A stretch of 64,000 bases of DNA from Poronia punctata (lineage: Eukaryota > Ascomycota > Sordariomycetes > Xylariales > Xylariaceae): the NCBI GenBank assembly GCA_022579005.1, contig MU401607.1:32706-96705 (forward strand), read 5' to 3'. The first letter of the stretch is position 1. Every line of letters starts with the position of its first letter. Below the pieces are notes generated by a model. That model was not told the origin of the DNA, ran no database searches, and worked only from the letters and a program-made list of their open reading frames with translations. The position numbers and the translations under genes were made by a program. Below, in pieces: positions 37,401-47,906 of this stretch.

Positions 37401-37701
37401 AAGTAAAAAAAAAAAGGTTAATTAGCAAAATAAAGTACTACTAAATTTAAAGTTTATAATATACTTTTAAAGTATATACTAAAGTAAGTATAATAGTATT
37501 ATAGTAATATTAATAAGTAAGTAGTTTTTTAGCTTTATATTAATATATTATAAGTTTTATTTAGTAAGTAGCAATATAAGTATAAAGTATAAGTTATTTT
37601 AGTAGCAAGTTTATAATAATTTATTATAAGTGTAGTATAGTAAATATATTAGCTAAAAGTTTTATTAATAATAATTAATAAAGATTTAAAGTATAATAAA
37701 C

Positions 37702-37861
37702 TATTATAGTTTATACTGCTAAGGGGTTTATAATAACTTATTATTATTATATAAAAAAAAAAGGTTTTTTTAAAAAGCAAAGGTTTTTTATATTTACTTA
37801 TATAAGCGTTTTAGTGTAGACTTAGCCTGTACACGTAGGCACCGAGACCGAAACCGTAATA
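37702..37861 (-). repeat. LTR, right copy
   Basis: 160 bp partner of the left LTR. The inner half (37,702 to about 37,800) is RIP-mutated and the outer half is nearly intact, ending GTAATA just before the target duplication CGGTA. Confidence 0.88.
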
Positions 37862-37866
37862 CGGTA
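37862..37866 (+). repeat. Target-site duplication, right copy (CGGTA)
   Basis: Pairs with CGGTG at 30,341-30,345. The next base starts the codon (GAG) that continues the interrupted gene in frame. Confidence 0.75.
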
Positions 37867-38509
37867 GAGAATATACATGTTGATTTTGGGCTATTCCTAG
37901 CTCCCCCGACGAACTCGGACCTTTATAACCGTATAAAGGAGTACATTCGAGCAGGATGCGTGTTCCGGGAGAAGGCATTCGCTGCAGAATCAACTGAAAT
38001 AAAAAAACAGCTGGCACGGGGAGAGGGAGCAATTGTACCGGTACAGATGAACCCTCTTACCAACGTCGACGTGGACCCCGAACACCCCCTGGTCATCATC
38101 GTCGATACCATGGGTAGTTCCAACAGCCGTAGTCAACTCTCTAGCTTGGGGCGGGGTATCTTGATGTATTCACACTACGTGGCGCCCGACTTGAATCTCA
38201 GGTTGGGGGTTCTTGGAAGTGTAATCCTTCCTCTTGTGACGGTTGCTTCCGATCACTGGAAAGCGAGCTTTATGGTATACGAGTATCAGTCTGTAGTAAG
38301 TTTTCTAAGTTGCATCCAGTTGTCGGGCCAGTAGTAAGGTCTAACTGACCTCGTGTCTAAAGGTTATATATGGCCCTGTTAGCCTAGGCAATACCTCGAC
38401 TTTGGCAGAATGCTACCGCTTGTTTAAGTCCTTATCCATGATATTTGCAGTGGCGGCACAGGGCTGGCAGAAGTGGTGGGATTGGGCTCTTGCAAACTCT
38501 AACTTATAA

Positions 38510-39385
38510 ATGTCTTGCCGGGTTGTAGGTGCGTTCACAAATGGAGAACCTTACTTGGCTTACCCCTCAACTGATAATCTGGGATGGATACTCTGCAAGC
38601 TGATAGTAAGTAGATTGTTCTAGACGATACTACTATTTTCATGGTTACTGACAAGTGGATGGATTATAGTTGCATTTTCCACGTGGGAAACGGGATTTGG
38701 ATCAACTGAGACGACCGCTTGTTAGTGTTATTTGTCGTCGTTCGTGGTGTACCACTGGAAGAAACAGTAAAGGTGTGCTAGGAATGATGAATTGCCACTA
38801 TAGCACAATACGTGTATTTCTCAGCGCTTGGTTATAGGAGTTTGCAATATATTATATGAGCGTATCGTGCTGTGCCGCAGCTTTATCTGACCAGTCCCGT
38901 TGTGTACCTACATAGTCGAGTCCTAAAGTCCGAACCACACGGGAATTAAAAAGAGGGCCGAGACGGCCTCCACAGTCAAGTTGAAATTCTTGGCATCGGC
39001 ATTTAGCTCTAGATGATGATTAATTAAATCCAGGGGCGCATGCAAGCACGGGAAGTTCCGAGAGGTAAGAATACAGACAATATGAATGATTCTGGGTTAG
39101 ATTTACGGAGATACCAGATATACGTGCAGAGCTCAAAGACTAATTGACAAATATATAAAGTATCTGAATTCTGCCCTTGGATAATGTTTGATGAAAGGGG
39201 CATGTGTCGGTTTCATTGATCAGACAGACTTGAAGAGAAGATACCTACCACCGTACCTGACTATATCGGAAGACGGCAAGCAAATTATTTTCACCAAAAG
39301 TCGAGGTTGTTGGCGATATCTTTATCAATTTTTTTTTTTTTTTTGATTTGATTTGATTCGATTATTTGGAAAGAAGTTGGGGATT
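38510..39385. other. Intergenic sequence, nothing recognised
   Basis: No supported gene. A poly-T run followed by TTTGATTTGATTCGATT lies near 39,330-39,364, shortly before the SDR pseudogene start. Confidence 0.5.
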
Positions 39386-40384
39386 ATGGCAAAGACTGTT
39401 GTTTTAGTTACGGGTATAGTTTTTTTTCTCTCTCTTGCTATCTATTTCTTTCTTTTCGTGTATTGTTGTAAAGTACCTAAGTGAGTAGGTAACTGACATC
39501 GAAAGGAAATAAAGGGGCGAATAGGGGTATTGGTCTTGAGATTGTTAGGGCGTTACTTGAGACTGATGTCTCTACTATGACTACGACTACGACTATCACA
39601 CGAGAAGAAGCAAACAGCAACAACAACAACGACACGGGGTCCTCCATACCACATCTACCTCGGAAGTCGCAATCTTCAAAAGGGGCAAGAAGTCGTGGAG
39701 ACTCTTATGCGAACGAGGAGAAAAGGCCATATCGATGATAATTCGGTCTCGGCGATCCAGCTGGATATCACGTCCGATGAATCCGTCGCCAAAGCAGTGG
39801 ATATTGTCCCCCGGGAGGAATTTGGAAGGTTGGAAGGTTGGATGTTTTGGTTAATAATGCCGCGGTTGATGTTGATCATCATCAGAATGGGGATGAAGGG
39901 GAGGGGATAGAGGAGATGAGGATGTTGTTTGATGTTAATGTTCTTGGGGCGGAGAGGGTTACGAGGGGGTTTAAGGGGTTGTTGTTGTCGGTTCTTACGC
40001 GGGATAAAAAGAAAGGGACTGGGGAAGGGGCTGGGATTGGGAAGAGAATCATCCACGTCACGTCCAACATGGGCTCGACAACGCTACGCTGGGATAAGGA
40101 TTTCGTCTCGTACCATCAGACGCATACGGCGTACAGATGTTCTAAGGCGGCGTTGAATATGTTGGCTGCTTGTCATGCGTATGAGTTTCGGGATGAAGGG
40201 GTCAGGGTTACGGCTTTTGATCCCGGTGGGGCGGCTACGGAGATTGGGGGGTTTGGATCCGGAAGTTTTGAGAGAGATGGGGGCTCTTGATCCGAGGGTT
40301 TCGGGGGAGGTTGTCTTGGTGGGGAAAGGGGGTCGGGAGTTGTTGTTTTGCTTGTTGTTACTTAGTAGTTGGTTTGGTTGGTAG
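39386..40384 (+). pseudogene. Short-chain dehydrogenase/reductase with several frameshifts
   Basis: The family motifs are all visible but in different frames. Exon 1 (39,386-39,413) gives M-A-K-T-V-V-L-V-T-G. A 101-bp intron (GTATAG...AACTGAC...AAAG) leads to G-A-N-R-G-I-G-L-E, completing the TGxxxGIG cofactor loop. The frame then shifts near 39,650 (to H-I-Y-L-G-S-R), again near 39,835 (to L-D-V-L-V-N-N-A-A) and again in a G-run near 40,250 (to D-P-E-V-L-R-E-M). The catalytic Ser (V-T-S-N), Y-x-x-x-K (Y-R-C-S-K) and P-G motif are present. A low-complexity segment encodes Thr and Asn runs (about 39,577-39,632). An intact protein would be an NAD(P)-dependent cytosolic SDR of the carbonyl-reductase type. 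As read it is broken; assembly errors at homopolymers are an alternative for the later shifts. Confidence 0.75.
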
Positions 40385-40810
40385 TACCTATAGTATGTTG
40401 CATGCCTAGGTACAAATGTGAAAAGCTGTCCGAATCAACGCCAGGGACCCAGAAGACCGAATTAAGCTGAGAGTTCTTTGGGAACTTAGTAGCCGGGGGC
40501 CCGGGCTCAAGTGCGATCTGAGTCTTGCGTGTGCCGTGTGCCCCGTCTGGCCGCATTCGAGACCGAGGCCCGCTGTTGTTGGCGAGTATCAAGGTGAAGC
40601 TGCATGGAAATGAGGGGTCAAGCAATTCGTTTGGGGGTCGAGTGATTTACATACGCGGTCCCATTTATCTAACCTAACATGATTTACCTCAAAAGGTGCA
40701 TATAACACAATAAACACTGATTTCAGACCCCCTACCTACTTTACCTAACATTTTCAATTCCTCGATACTGTCTAGATGCTTATTGAATCACTTCCTGCCA
40801 TGATATAAAA

Positions 40811-41590
40811 ATGGTCCTCAACAAAGAGCTCAACGACTGCCGAGAGCCCGGCTGCTGGGCTATTCTCGCCGACAAGAAATACTATCAGGTCGGAACCTCG
40901 TGCATCAAGCGAACACTTCGACCACACGAATGGCAGTCAACCATCGACGGAACCCTCATAATTCCTCCAGCAACATATCCCCAACGATGGAAAAACGACG
41001 CCGCCATCCTGGGTTATCTTCACGAGAAGACAGACATCCCTCTCCCGAGATTACAGAGCGTATTCGAGGATGATGGCGCTTTCTACCATTCTACCGAATA
41101 TGTCGAAGGGGTTTTAATGAGCGAGCTAACGGAAGAAAAGAAACAAGTGGTGATCGAGGAGTTGTTGCAACATGTCGCCACATTGCGGTCTTTACGATCG
41201 GATGTTCCTGGTGTACCTGGTGATGAATCGTCGCTTTTGTGTCCTCCTCAACGGGTTACTAGTCGTCAATGGAAGGTTAATAGTTGCTGGCGACCGCGCG
41301 AGGAAAAAGGGGAATATGTCTTTTGCCACAACGATTTAGGCCAACACAATATCATAGTAGATCCCGAAACGCTAAAGATCAATGCGATTATCGATTGGGA
41401 ATTTGCTGGGTTTTGGCCGGAATGGTTTGAGCGATGTTTTTGGGAGAGGCAAGGACCTCGTGTTGCGTTGGAAGGGGAAGATGATGATGTGGGGAGGTGT
41501 CGTGACTGGTTGATGAATCACTGCGATGAAGTTATAATGCCTCATTTACGAGGTGTGAGTGAGAAGGTTGCTAGACTAGGTCTGGAATGA
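40811..41590 (+). CDS. Aminoglycoside phosphotransferase (APH)-family kinase
   Basis: A single exon of 259 aa starting at an ATG. The fold is recognisable from its C-terminal lobe: the catalytic loop H-N-D-L-G-Q-H-N (residues 173-180, catalytic Asp175) and the metal-binding I-I-D-W-E (Asp195), followed by the aromatic F-W-P-E-W-F typical of fungal members. The N-terminal lobe is short, with K33 or K61 as candidate ATP-binding lysine and E-Y-V-E-G as the hinge. The family phosphorylates small hydroxylated molecules or acts as choline-kinase-like enzymes; fungal paralogues are numerous and mostly uncharacterised, so the substrate is unknown. No antibiotic resistance role is implied. It follows the SDR pseudogene by 0.4 kb on the same strand. 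Confidence 0.85.
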   Translation: MVLNKELNDCREPGCWAILADKKYYQVGTSCIKRTLRPHEWQSTIDGTLIIPPATYPQRWKNDAAILGYLHEKTDIPLPRLQSVFEDDGAFYHSTEYVEGVLMSELTEEKKQVVIEELLQHVATLRSLRSDVPGVPGDESSLLCPPQRVTSRQWKVNSCWRPREEKGEYVFCHNDLGQHNIIVDPETLKINAIIDWEFAGFWPEWFERCFWERQGPRVALEGEDDDVGRCRDWLMNHCDEVIMPHLRGVSEKVARLGLE

Positions 41591-41881
41591 AAGGGAATGA
41601 TGGGAATACGGGTCGGGCCATGCTGGTTATTAGGCCAGATGGATGGTCCTGGTTTTGCATTGGCGACATGGAAGAAGATTGACAACGACTCCGTGATTAC
41701 AGACACAAACACGATGACAACGGAATGGATTAGATGGGAAAGTTGCACCGCGACAATACACTAGGTTACAACACTCGTTGTAATCAACAAACAACTGCCA
41801 CTCTTCGTACAGGGAGTCGATTAAGAACCTATTCGAGAAACTAAGTGTTCAAATAAGTCGGACTAGTAGTCTTGCCTATCC

Positions 41882-42412
41882 CTATTCCACCTTCCTATAA
41901 GCCTGAGGATCCCAAAGCACCGAAGAAGGATAACTCGGCAAGTTCTCAAACTCGCAATCCAACCTCGCTCTACAAACGATGACTGCCTCCTTGAGCGCTT
42001 GATCAGCCTCACATCTCAACCCGGCTTTATTACCTTCCCACGTGATGGAATTAATCTTTCCTCCTTCTCCGCCTATATGAAGGACATAACACTCTTCCTG
42101 TCCCCAGCTCCTCAAGATATGAATAGACACGCCATCTTTCTCGTCCGGGTCTTGGACGAGTATATCCCATCTATCATCCATACTCCGGGCCTTGAAACCG
42201 ATCTTGAGCTTCTCCATGTCTGAGGAGCTGATGGATAGGTCCAGGGATGAGACGAGAGGGTCTTTCATGGGTGTTTTTGACCCCCGCTCGTAGGCGGTTG
42301 AATACCATTTTTCGATTTCGGATTCTGTCATTGATTTGTTATCGTCGTCGTCCAAGTGGACTTCTGGGGAATTGTTTATTGAGGGTGGTTTTTGCTGGTC
42401 TTCGGATGACAT
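41882..42412 (-). CDS. Hypothetical protein, 176 aa
   Basis: The frame extends upstream to 42,535, but the first 41 codons are low-quality (Pro, Thr, His-rich) and read like a 5' UTR, so I start at M-S-S-E-D-Q-Q at 42,412. The N-terminus is acidic and disordered (residues 1-35). The rest appears to fold as alternating strands, with D-D-R-W-D-I-L-V-Q-D and E-E-C-Y-V-L-H-I, and ends in a Cys/Arg-containing helix and a Pro-rich tail. No signal peptide, membrane segment or known motif. Its codon use and clean frame support a real gene. It converges with the phosphotransferase, 291 bp between stops. Confidence 0.6.
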   Translation of the reverse strand: MSSEDQQKPPSINNSPEVHLDDDDNKSMTESEIEKWYSTAYERGSKTPMKDPLVSSLDLSISSSDMEKLKIGFKARSMDDRWDILVQDPDEKDGVSIHILRSWGQEECYVLHIGGEGGKINSITWEGNKAGLRCEADQALKEAVIVCRARLDCEFENLPSYPSSVLWDPQAYRKVE

Positions 42413-44165
42413 TTTGTGTTGTGAAGAATGAATATTATTGAAATATGTGTGATATGGGGTTGAGAATCTGGGATTGTGAGTTTGTATGGATGGATCGGAT
42501 AGTGTTGGAGGCAAAAGAAGAAGAAAAATATCCAAATCAGACTTTTAGAAGTAAGTAGTTGCAACAGCTTTAACTCATCTTTACCTCGACGACAACGTCT
42601 CAACAGGCAACCAGTCACACATCATCCAATCCACTCAATCTTTCAATGGAGCCCACGTGAGTCTGTTTCCAATTCCCAGTCTGTGGGGTTTGTGACGTGT
42701 ATAAAGTATATTTATAGTGCTGTGGATCTTTACCGAGTTCAGGGACAACCGGGGCGCTAAACAGGCTACAAGTAGCGTCTTATAAGACCCTTTGCCACCC
42801 CCTGTAATACTAGGTAATTAGCTGCAGGCACCAATGATGATCTGCGGCTTACATACCCCACCAAAACTGTCAGCCGCATCACAAAAATTACCGTCTAATA
42901 ATCCTCCTACCATAGAATGGGGAAAAAAGAAAAGAAGAAATCAACGATTCTTGTTTCTGATATGATAAGAATAAGGTTATATTCTTACATGACATCATTA
43001 AGTTGTCTGTCTCCCAGGCACGCCAGGGACCCTTTTGTCCACGGAGTTTAGGAACTAGAAAGGGAAATCTAGCAGGAGATCTTGGTCGTCATTAGTCTAC
43101 TCGTAGTCCTAACCTAAAACAAACTCCGCAAGTCCATACACGTACATACTCGGACTATCCTAGCATCACCGGTAACCAGGATTTTCCTGGACAGCTTGAA
43201 TTAACCAGCCTGTGTTGTATGATTATCTCACCGTTTCACTTGTTTAGTTGTCTCTTCTTTCCTTTCCTTAGTGCTTATCATACGTAAGTTCCGCGTTCAC
43301 ACAACCAATTCATGGTACCGTTAGTAACTGTTGTTTTACATACCGTACCGTACCTATACTCTCCGAGTTAAGCCAGATGACGAAATATGTATCGTAATCC
43401 TACGCGTTACTTTGATACCTAAGCAGATATGCTGTACGGTACTACTACCTACTCGAGCCGGACCGCTGGGAATTTCTTATCCGTTGCAAATGCATGTACG
43501 TCGGCCGTCCACAATGCCTCTCGGTTTGCGATTCCTAGTAATGTTGGGCATTTTCCCTAACCCCGGCATTACAGGTGAGTAAAAAAAAAAAAAAAAAAAA
43601 TTATTTGCCCGCTCTCAGTAAACCTACCTACCCAAGTAGAGTAAGTATTTAGTATTTACGAGTACTTGTTCGTGGGTAGCAGGGCTTGTTTAGGTATGAG
43701 TACGTGTACGTGTATGTGGCCAATTTCCATCTTTGTGGCACCCACGAGGGGGGACTAGGTTAGAAATCATGTGTTCTTGTAGTTCTGGGTATTTCAATAC
43801 TTCCAAAAGTCGACGTTCTCGAGCATCGTAGGTTAGGCTAAGAAAGAGGCTAATCGTGGTGGTAATTATTTTACTTTGGAACCAAAAAATCATGTTTACC
43901 TAACCTACATGTGTAAAGGAAAATGTTGGATAAGTAGGTAAAGCAAGATAGAACATACGCAGTACAGTGAGAAAGCGAGTGATAGTTTAGAAAAAAACCC
44001 TCACCCCCACCCCCCCCCCCCAAAATGTTTAGTTGTTGTACATAGGCGCAAGGGTTAACCACCAAGCTTCTCACGCCCCCTCCTGAAAAAGAATCCACCA
44101 ATCAAGCCCCAAAAATCCAATCCAAGCGTGCTACCCAGATTGAATCAGAGCAAACCCCCCAACAC
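42413..44165. other. Intergenic sequence, nothing recognised
   Basis: No supported gene. It contains a 20-base poly-A run (43,581-43,600), poly-C near 44,005 and two copies of the TACTCGTA/TACGAGTA octamer (43,098 and 43,657). Small frames on both strands overlap and look random. Confidence 0.5.
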
Positions 44166-44663
44166 TTAAGCAAAGAAAGCTCTAGCCTTCCTCTTAGCCT
44201 GGGGATTCGCCTCCTCCCAATCATCCTTATCAACCGACTCAACCAACTTGCTGAACCGATAGACATCCCATCCAGTAATAGCATCATCCCACTCGACAAT
44301 ACCCTTGACAGCAAACTCCTTCTCGCCGGGATGGGGGTGTTCCAAGTTCGCGTCGCGGAAGGCCTTGATGGTATCCACGGAGTCGACCTCGAGGTTGTCG
44401 ATCTTGTAGATGTAAATGTCGGACGGCATGGTGGCGCTGTTCTTGGCGAAGTCGTAGCTGGATGTCGTAGATACCCAGGGATCGTTGGTTCCCAGGGTAC
44501 CGCGCACGTGGTCGAAGACCGATCCGTCGCCGTCGGGGTTCCAGGCTTTGATGCCGCCTTCTTCGCGGACTTGGACCGGGGGTCGGTTCTCTACCCGGTA
44601 GAGGAGGGCGAATACTGGGCTTAGGAAGGCCAGGAAGGAGATTAGGTGGATGAGGGATAACAT
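44166..44663 (-). CDS. Secreted ADP-ribosyltransferase-like protein (R-S-E class)
   Basis: A single exon of 165 aa. I place the start at M-L-S-L-I-H-L-I-S-F (44,663), giving a clear signal peptide of about 20 residues; the frame is open 42 codons further up but that stretch looks like UTR. The mature protein begins L-Y-R-V-E-N-R-P-P, the Arg motif of cholera/heat-labile-enterotoxin-type mono-ADP-ribosyltransferases (R23). It continues with W-V-S-T-T-S-S (the S-T-S motif, residues 64-69) and G-E-K-E-F-A-V (E114-x-E116). These three elements in order define an arginine-specific transferase that would move ADP-ribose from NAD+ to a protein target. Fungal homologues of this compact form are common in plant- and insect-associated ascomycetes and are effector or toxin candidates. 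Activity and target are inference. It stands alone, with more than 1.7 kb of gene-free sequence on each side. Confidence 0.75.
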   Translation of the reverse strand: MLSLIHLISFLAFLSPVFALLYRVENRPPVQVREEGGIKAWNPDGDGSVFDHVRGTLGTNDPWVSTTSSYDFAKNSATMPSDIYIYKIDNLEVDSVDTIKAFRDANLEHPHPGEKEFAVKGIVEWDDAITGWDVYRFSKLVESVDKDDWEEANPQAKRKARAFFA

Positions 44664-47600
44664 CTTGGTAGAGGGCGGGGGGTCTCGCTTGCTTGCTTTC
44701 GAAAGATGGTGGGAAAGGGAAAGAGAAGGAGGGAATGGCGAGGGCTTCAAGGTATTGAAATGCCACCTGTTGGTTGAAAGAAAGGCCAAGATGGATAGTG
44801 TTTGATGCTTGCTTGGTTTGGAGATTTAGTTGATCAAGTCATGGAGAAATGCTTCTTATATATATATCTCATCTCATCTGATTAATTACATTATATCGGT
44901 CTTCACGAACTTACATGGCGTTCAACATTCTTAGGACGATCACACAATACAGATTGTCATCTTACAGACTGACAAACCCAAGGGTATGGAAAGAATAAGT
45001 CACAGTGTCAGAATACCAAAACCAACAGGATTGTGATGGCAACTCAGCCCTCGAAGATCATCAGCGACAAAGTGGTTAGAGTGAAGAAAATCATGAGCAG
45101 GACATTATTAATCAGATCAAGGATTTTTTTTTTTTAGCTTTTTCCACATCTTCTTTTTATAGATGTGTGGCAAGTTTGCATGAGACAAGCCAAGTTGTAT
45201 GTTGTAGACGAGTTTAGCCAACGATGGACGAGTGACAGATTAAGTCAGTGAAACCAATCGCCGAAGTTAAGAGATCTTCAGTCTACATAGTAACTTCTTT
45301 ATCCCCCTTTAAGTATGATCGACCTTTTATCCTTGAAGTTTGGTGTCGGGCGGCCGCCGGAATAGTTAGATACCGACACAGTAGATAGGCTGTTGGCAGA
45401 CGAGTATGTTGGTAGAAGGGATATGAACAGTTCGCGACGGTGAACAAACTCATGATACCTAAAGTTAAAAGGATCGACTACCTAGACCCTACGTACGTCC
45501 GTAGAGGAAAAAAAAGGATGCTGACAGGGGGATCGATAAAGTAAAGATCTGATACTCTGAATACTATACTCGTAAGATGACGGAGAAAAATTGACAAGAG
45601 CTACCTAGTTTACAAATTTTCTCCGGCCTCAACGAATGAAACGGTCAAGCAAGGCTTACTATACCGTTGCTATGGATTCAGGATTTAGGGTCTAGGTCAA
45701 ACGCCGCGCGGAAATTCACCGTTGTTGTCTAGACAGACTAAAGAAGATTGTTATTCAGGGGAAAATCGTATCATTCGGGGTTTAGAGGTTGGATACTGAA
45801 TCCACGGCGGATAAGTAAAACCAGCACACTAGAGTTTAGATACATACATACCTTAGAGCCGCTCTAAATCCTTCGCTGTCGGAGACTATTAGAGTGGATC
45901 GGAGACTATTCGAGTCGGCCGGGCCCGGACCTCCGTGGGGGCCGAGAAAAAGCGGGGGGGGGATACTAGTATAGGGGCCTTTTGCGAAACTGTACTACGA
46001 CTTCAATTCTCAACAACAGAAGGAAAAAAAAGAATAGTGTAGAGAAATCAGGTGTGTTTCTATTTTTAAAGCCGTCTTTCAGCTGAAACACAAGAAATTC
46101 AAGCCGCCGTGCAAGTGACTACAGTAGGTTTGTATAAACCTGTTACGTGTAGGTACAAGGCACCCCTGTCTCCCTATTGCGGCACTTCGCGTGCCGAGCT
46201 AGCAAGTACCGTAGACTAAACTAAAACTAAAACCAACCGTCCGTTAGATGCACATATCCAACCACCCTAACGTATTTGTAGGTTGACTTGAGGAGATGAA
46301 GATCAGCAAACCCTAAAGCCCGGGTTTTTTATATATATATACGCGTACGTATTTGCTAGAGGGCGCTATTTAATCCGGCGATCGGATTAAAAAGAAAACG
46401 GGTTGAGGAATTCCTTCAGCCTTACTAACGTATATGTACGTAATCTTAGTAACGCTTATTCTAATGGAGTTTATACAATAAACTCCGACACTACTCGTAC
46501 GCTTTGGGGCGCTATGGAAAAGTTATTCCGTGGAGTTTGATAATGATGATCATTACCTATGTAAGTAATTGCAAGTCTATATTAACCCTATCTAGGTATG
46601 TATATGTAACTTGTACCTATGTGTAAAACGGTATCAAAACAAAGTGACATGGTGCACGTAGATAAACAGAAAAAAGGTTTAAAGTTAAAAAGACTAATAC
46701 ACGCTTAAATCTTACCGCATAACTATCTGAATGCCCAAGTATACGGTAAGTGACCGCTGATCATATGTGTACTCGAGTCAAGCTCCGGACTTTCGGCATT
46801 GGGTTGTTTACAGTGTAAATACCTAGTTATGTGTATGATCCGCGGATATTGTACGCACGAGTACACGTACGTGTAAATAGACAAGGCAGCAACAACAACA
46901 GCGGTCAAGCTTTGGAAAGAATGAAGATGTCACCGGTTTTCTACGCCCTATGATGTTTAGTTACCCAAGCGGGCCAAGATAGAAACAACCTGTACTGTAA
47001 CCGTGTGGCTGGCTGTTACCTGTCTGGATACCTACTACCCATGACCCCCTGTCCCAATGCAAAAAGGGTCCTCCTCGCTTCGAACCAGCCCCAGCCGGCC
47101 CCAGCTTCTTCCCCGGTTTCCCACTTTTTAGGACTTTCCGCGCCACTTAGGTACGCCCGAATAAAGTTGAAAGTGCCGATCTGCAACTCCACCTCAAAAG
47201 ATGTTTGGTCTATGAACTTCACGACCAAATAAATGCCGGGCTCGGACGGGCCCTAAATGAGGATCCTCCCCTTTCTTTCGGGGTCCACAATTACATGTTG
47301 TCCGAGTTCTTGGTTGAGTAGGAAACGCCAAGGTCATAGTATTACCACGGCGATATCATAGGAGTCATTAGAACTAACCTACTCGTAGGTATTCAACTGA
47401 AGAATTCATTCAGGTACGAGCAGTCGTATGATTTCTGATGGGCCATGATCGTCGTTGGATGTAAGCGTGGCAAATGGAAATAGACACAAATTTGGGTACA
47501 CGGTCGACAAAACGAACGCAATCAGGGATTAGGATCCCGAGACAAAGTTTGGGGGATTCGAGTGCTTCGTTGAGATTACCCTACGTGTACGATTACTCAC

Positions 47601-47757
47601 CGTGATCGAGGCGAGGCGAGGCGAGGCATCATGAACGAGGTTTGTACCTAGCTAACCTAACCACTTGTGAGGGTGGGTAGGTCTAGGGTGGATAGGAGGC
47701 AGAGAGATGGAACGAAAATAGATCAAAAGATCAAAGTTGCCTTTGCCGTCGAAAAGT
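44664..47757. other. Intergenic sequence, 3 kb
   Basis: No supported gene. Octamer TACTCGTA occurs at 45,567, 46,492 and 47,380. Other short patterns include a run of GGCGA units near 47,610-47,627. The first part presumably carries the promoter of the ADP-ribosyltransferase-like gene and the last part that of the secreted protein at 47,907. Confidence 0.5.
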
Positions 47758-47767
47758 CTATATAAAT
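47758..47767 (+). promoter_or_regulatory. Candidate TATA box of the small secreted protein gene
   Basis: CTATATAAAT lies 140 bp upstream of the ATG at 47,907. It is followed by a CT- and CA-rich leader without ATG, typical of strongly expressed fungal genes. Confidence 0.5.
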
Positions 47768-47906
47768 CCCTTATTGCTGCACCTTCTTCACCACCAAATC
47801 TTTCTTCTTATCATCATCATCATCAACATCAACAAACACACACACACATAAACAAACAATCTTCACTCATACCCAACCAACCGCCCAAAAACACAAACCA
47901 TCCACC

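Larger units (their letters stand above)
30346..37861 (-). mobile_element. RIP-mutated Ty3/gypsy LTR retrotransposon (7.5 kb)
   Basis: A complete insertion bounded by two 160-bp direct repeats (30,346-30,505 and 37,702-37,861) and flanked by a 5-bp target duplication. The termini are TG at the left LTR and TA (from CA) at the right. The interior is AT-rich island 2. On the - strand it retains RT (34,324-34,476) and RNase H (33,961-34,026) remnants in one frame, RNase H downstream of RT, which identifies a gypsy-type pol oriented right to left. Gag would lie near the right end and integrase towards the left. All sampled motifs have Asp-to-Asn, Trp/Gln-to-stop and similar transition changes, so the element cannot be active. 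Confidence 0.88.
29646..38509 (+). pseudogene. PD-(D/E)XK nuclease-like fungal gene split by an LTR retrotransposon
   Basis: Left exons are 29,646-30,205 and 30,291-30,345; right exons are 37,867-38,295 and 38,363-38,509. Introns have GTGAGT/GCAG and GTAAGT/CTAAC/AAAG signals. The left frame ends exactly at the target-site duplication (30,341-30,345). The right frame resumes at 37,867 in the same phase once the element and one duplication copy are removed. The right part holds V-D-F-G-L, a segment ending E-H-P-L-V-I-I-V-D-T, then V-I-L-P-L-V-T-V-A-S-D-H-W-K-A-S-F and V-I-Y-G-P-V-S-L-G-N-T. The left part holds a Pro/Asp-Ser-rich N-terminus and D-F-W-N-E-D-I-Y-S-P-M-L. This order resembles the fungal PD-(D/E)XK nuclease-like family that is multicopy in many ascomycetes; the family call is from memory of that pattern. 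The left half also carries two in-frame TAG stops (29,685-29,687 and 30,090-30,092). The ATG at 29,646 is a guess and the gene may start further upstream. It is certainly non-functional here. Confidence 0.7.

Noticed and set aside
44284..44766. 160-codon - strand frame overlapping the ADP-ribosyltransferase-like gene
   Set aside because: It is a frame shadow; the other frame has the signal peptide and catalytic motifs.
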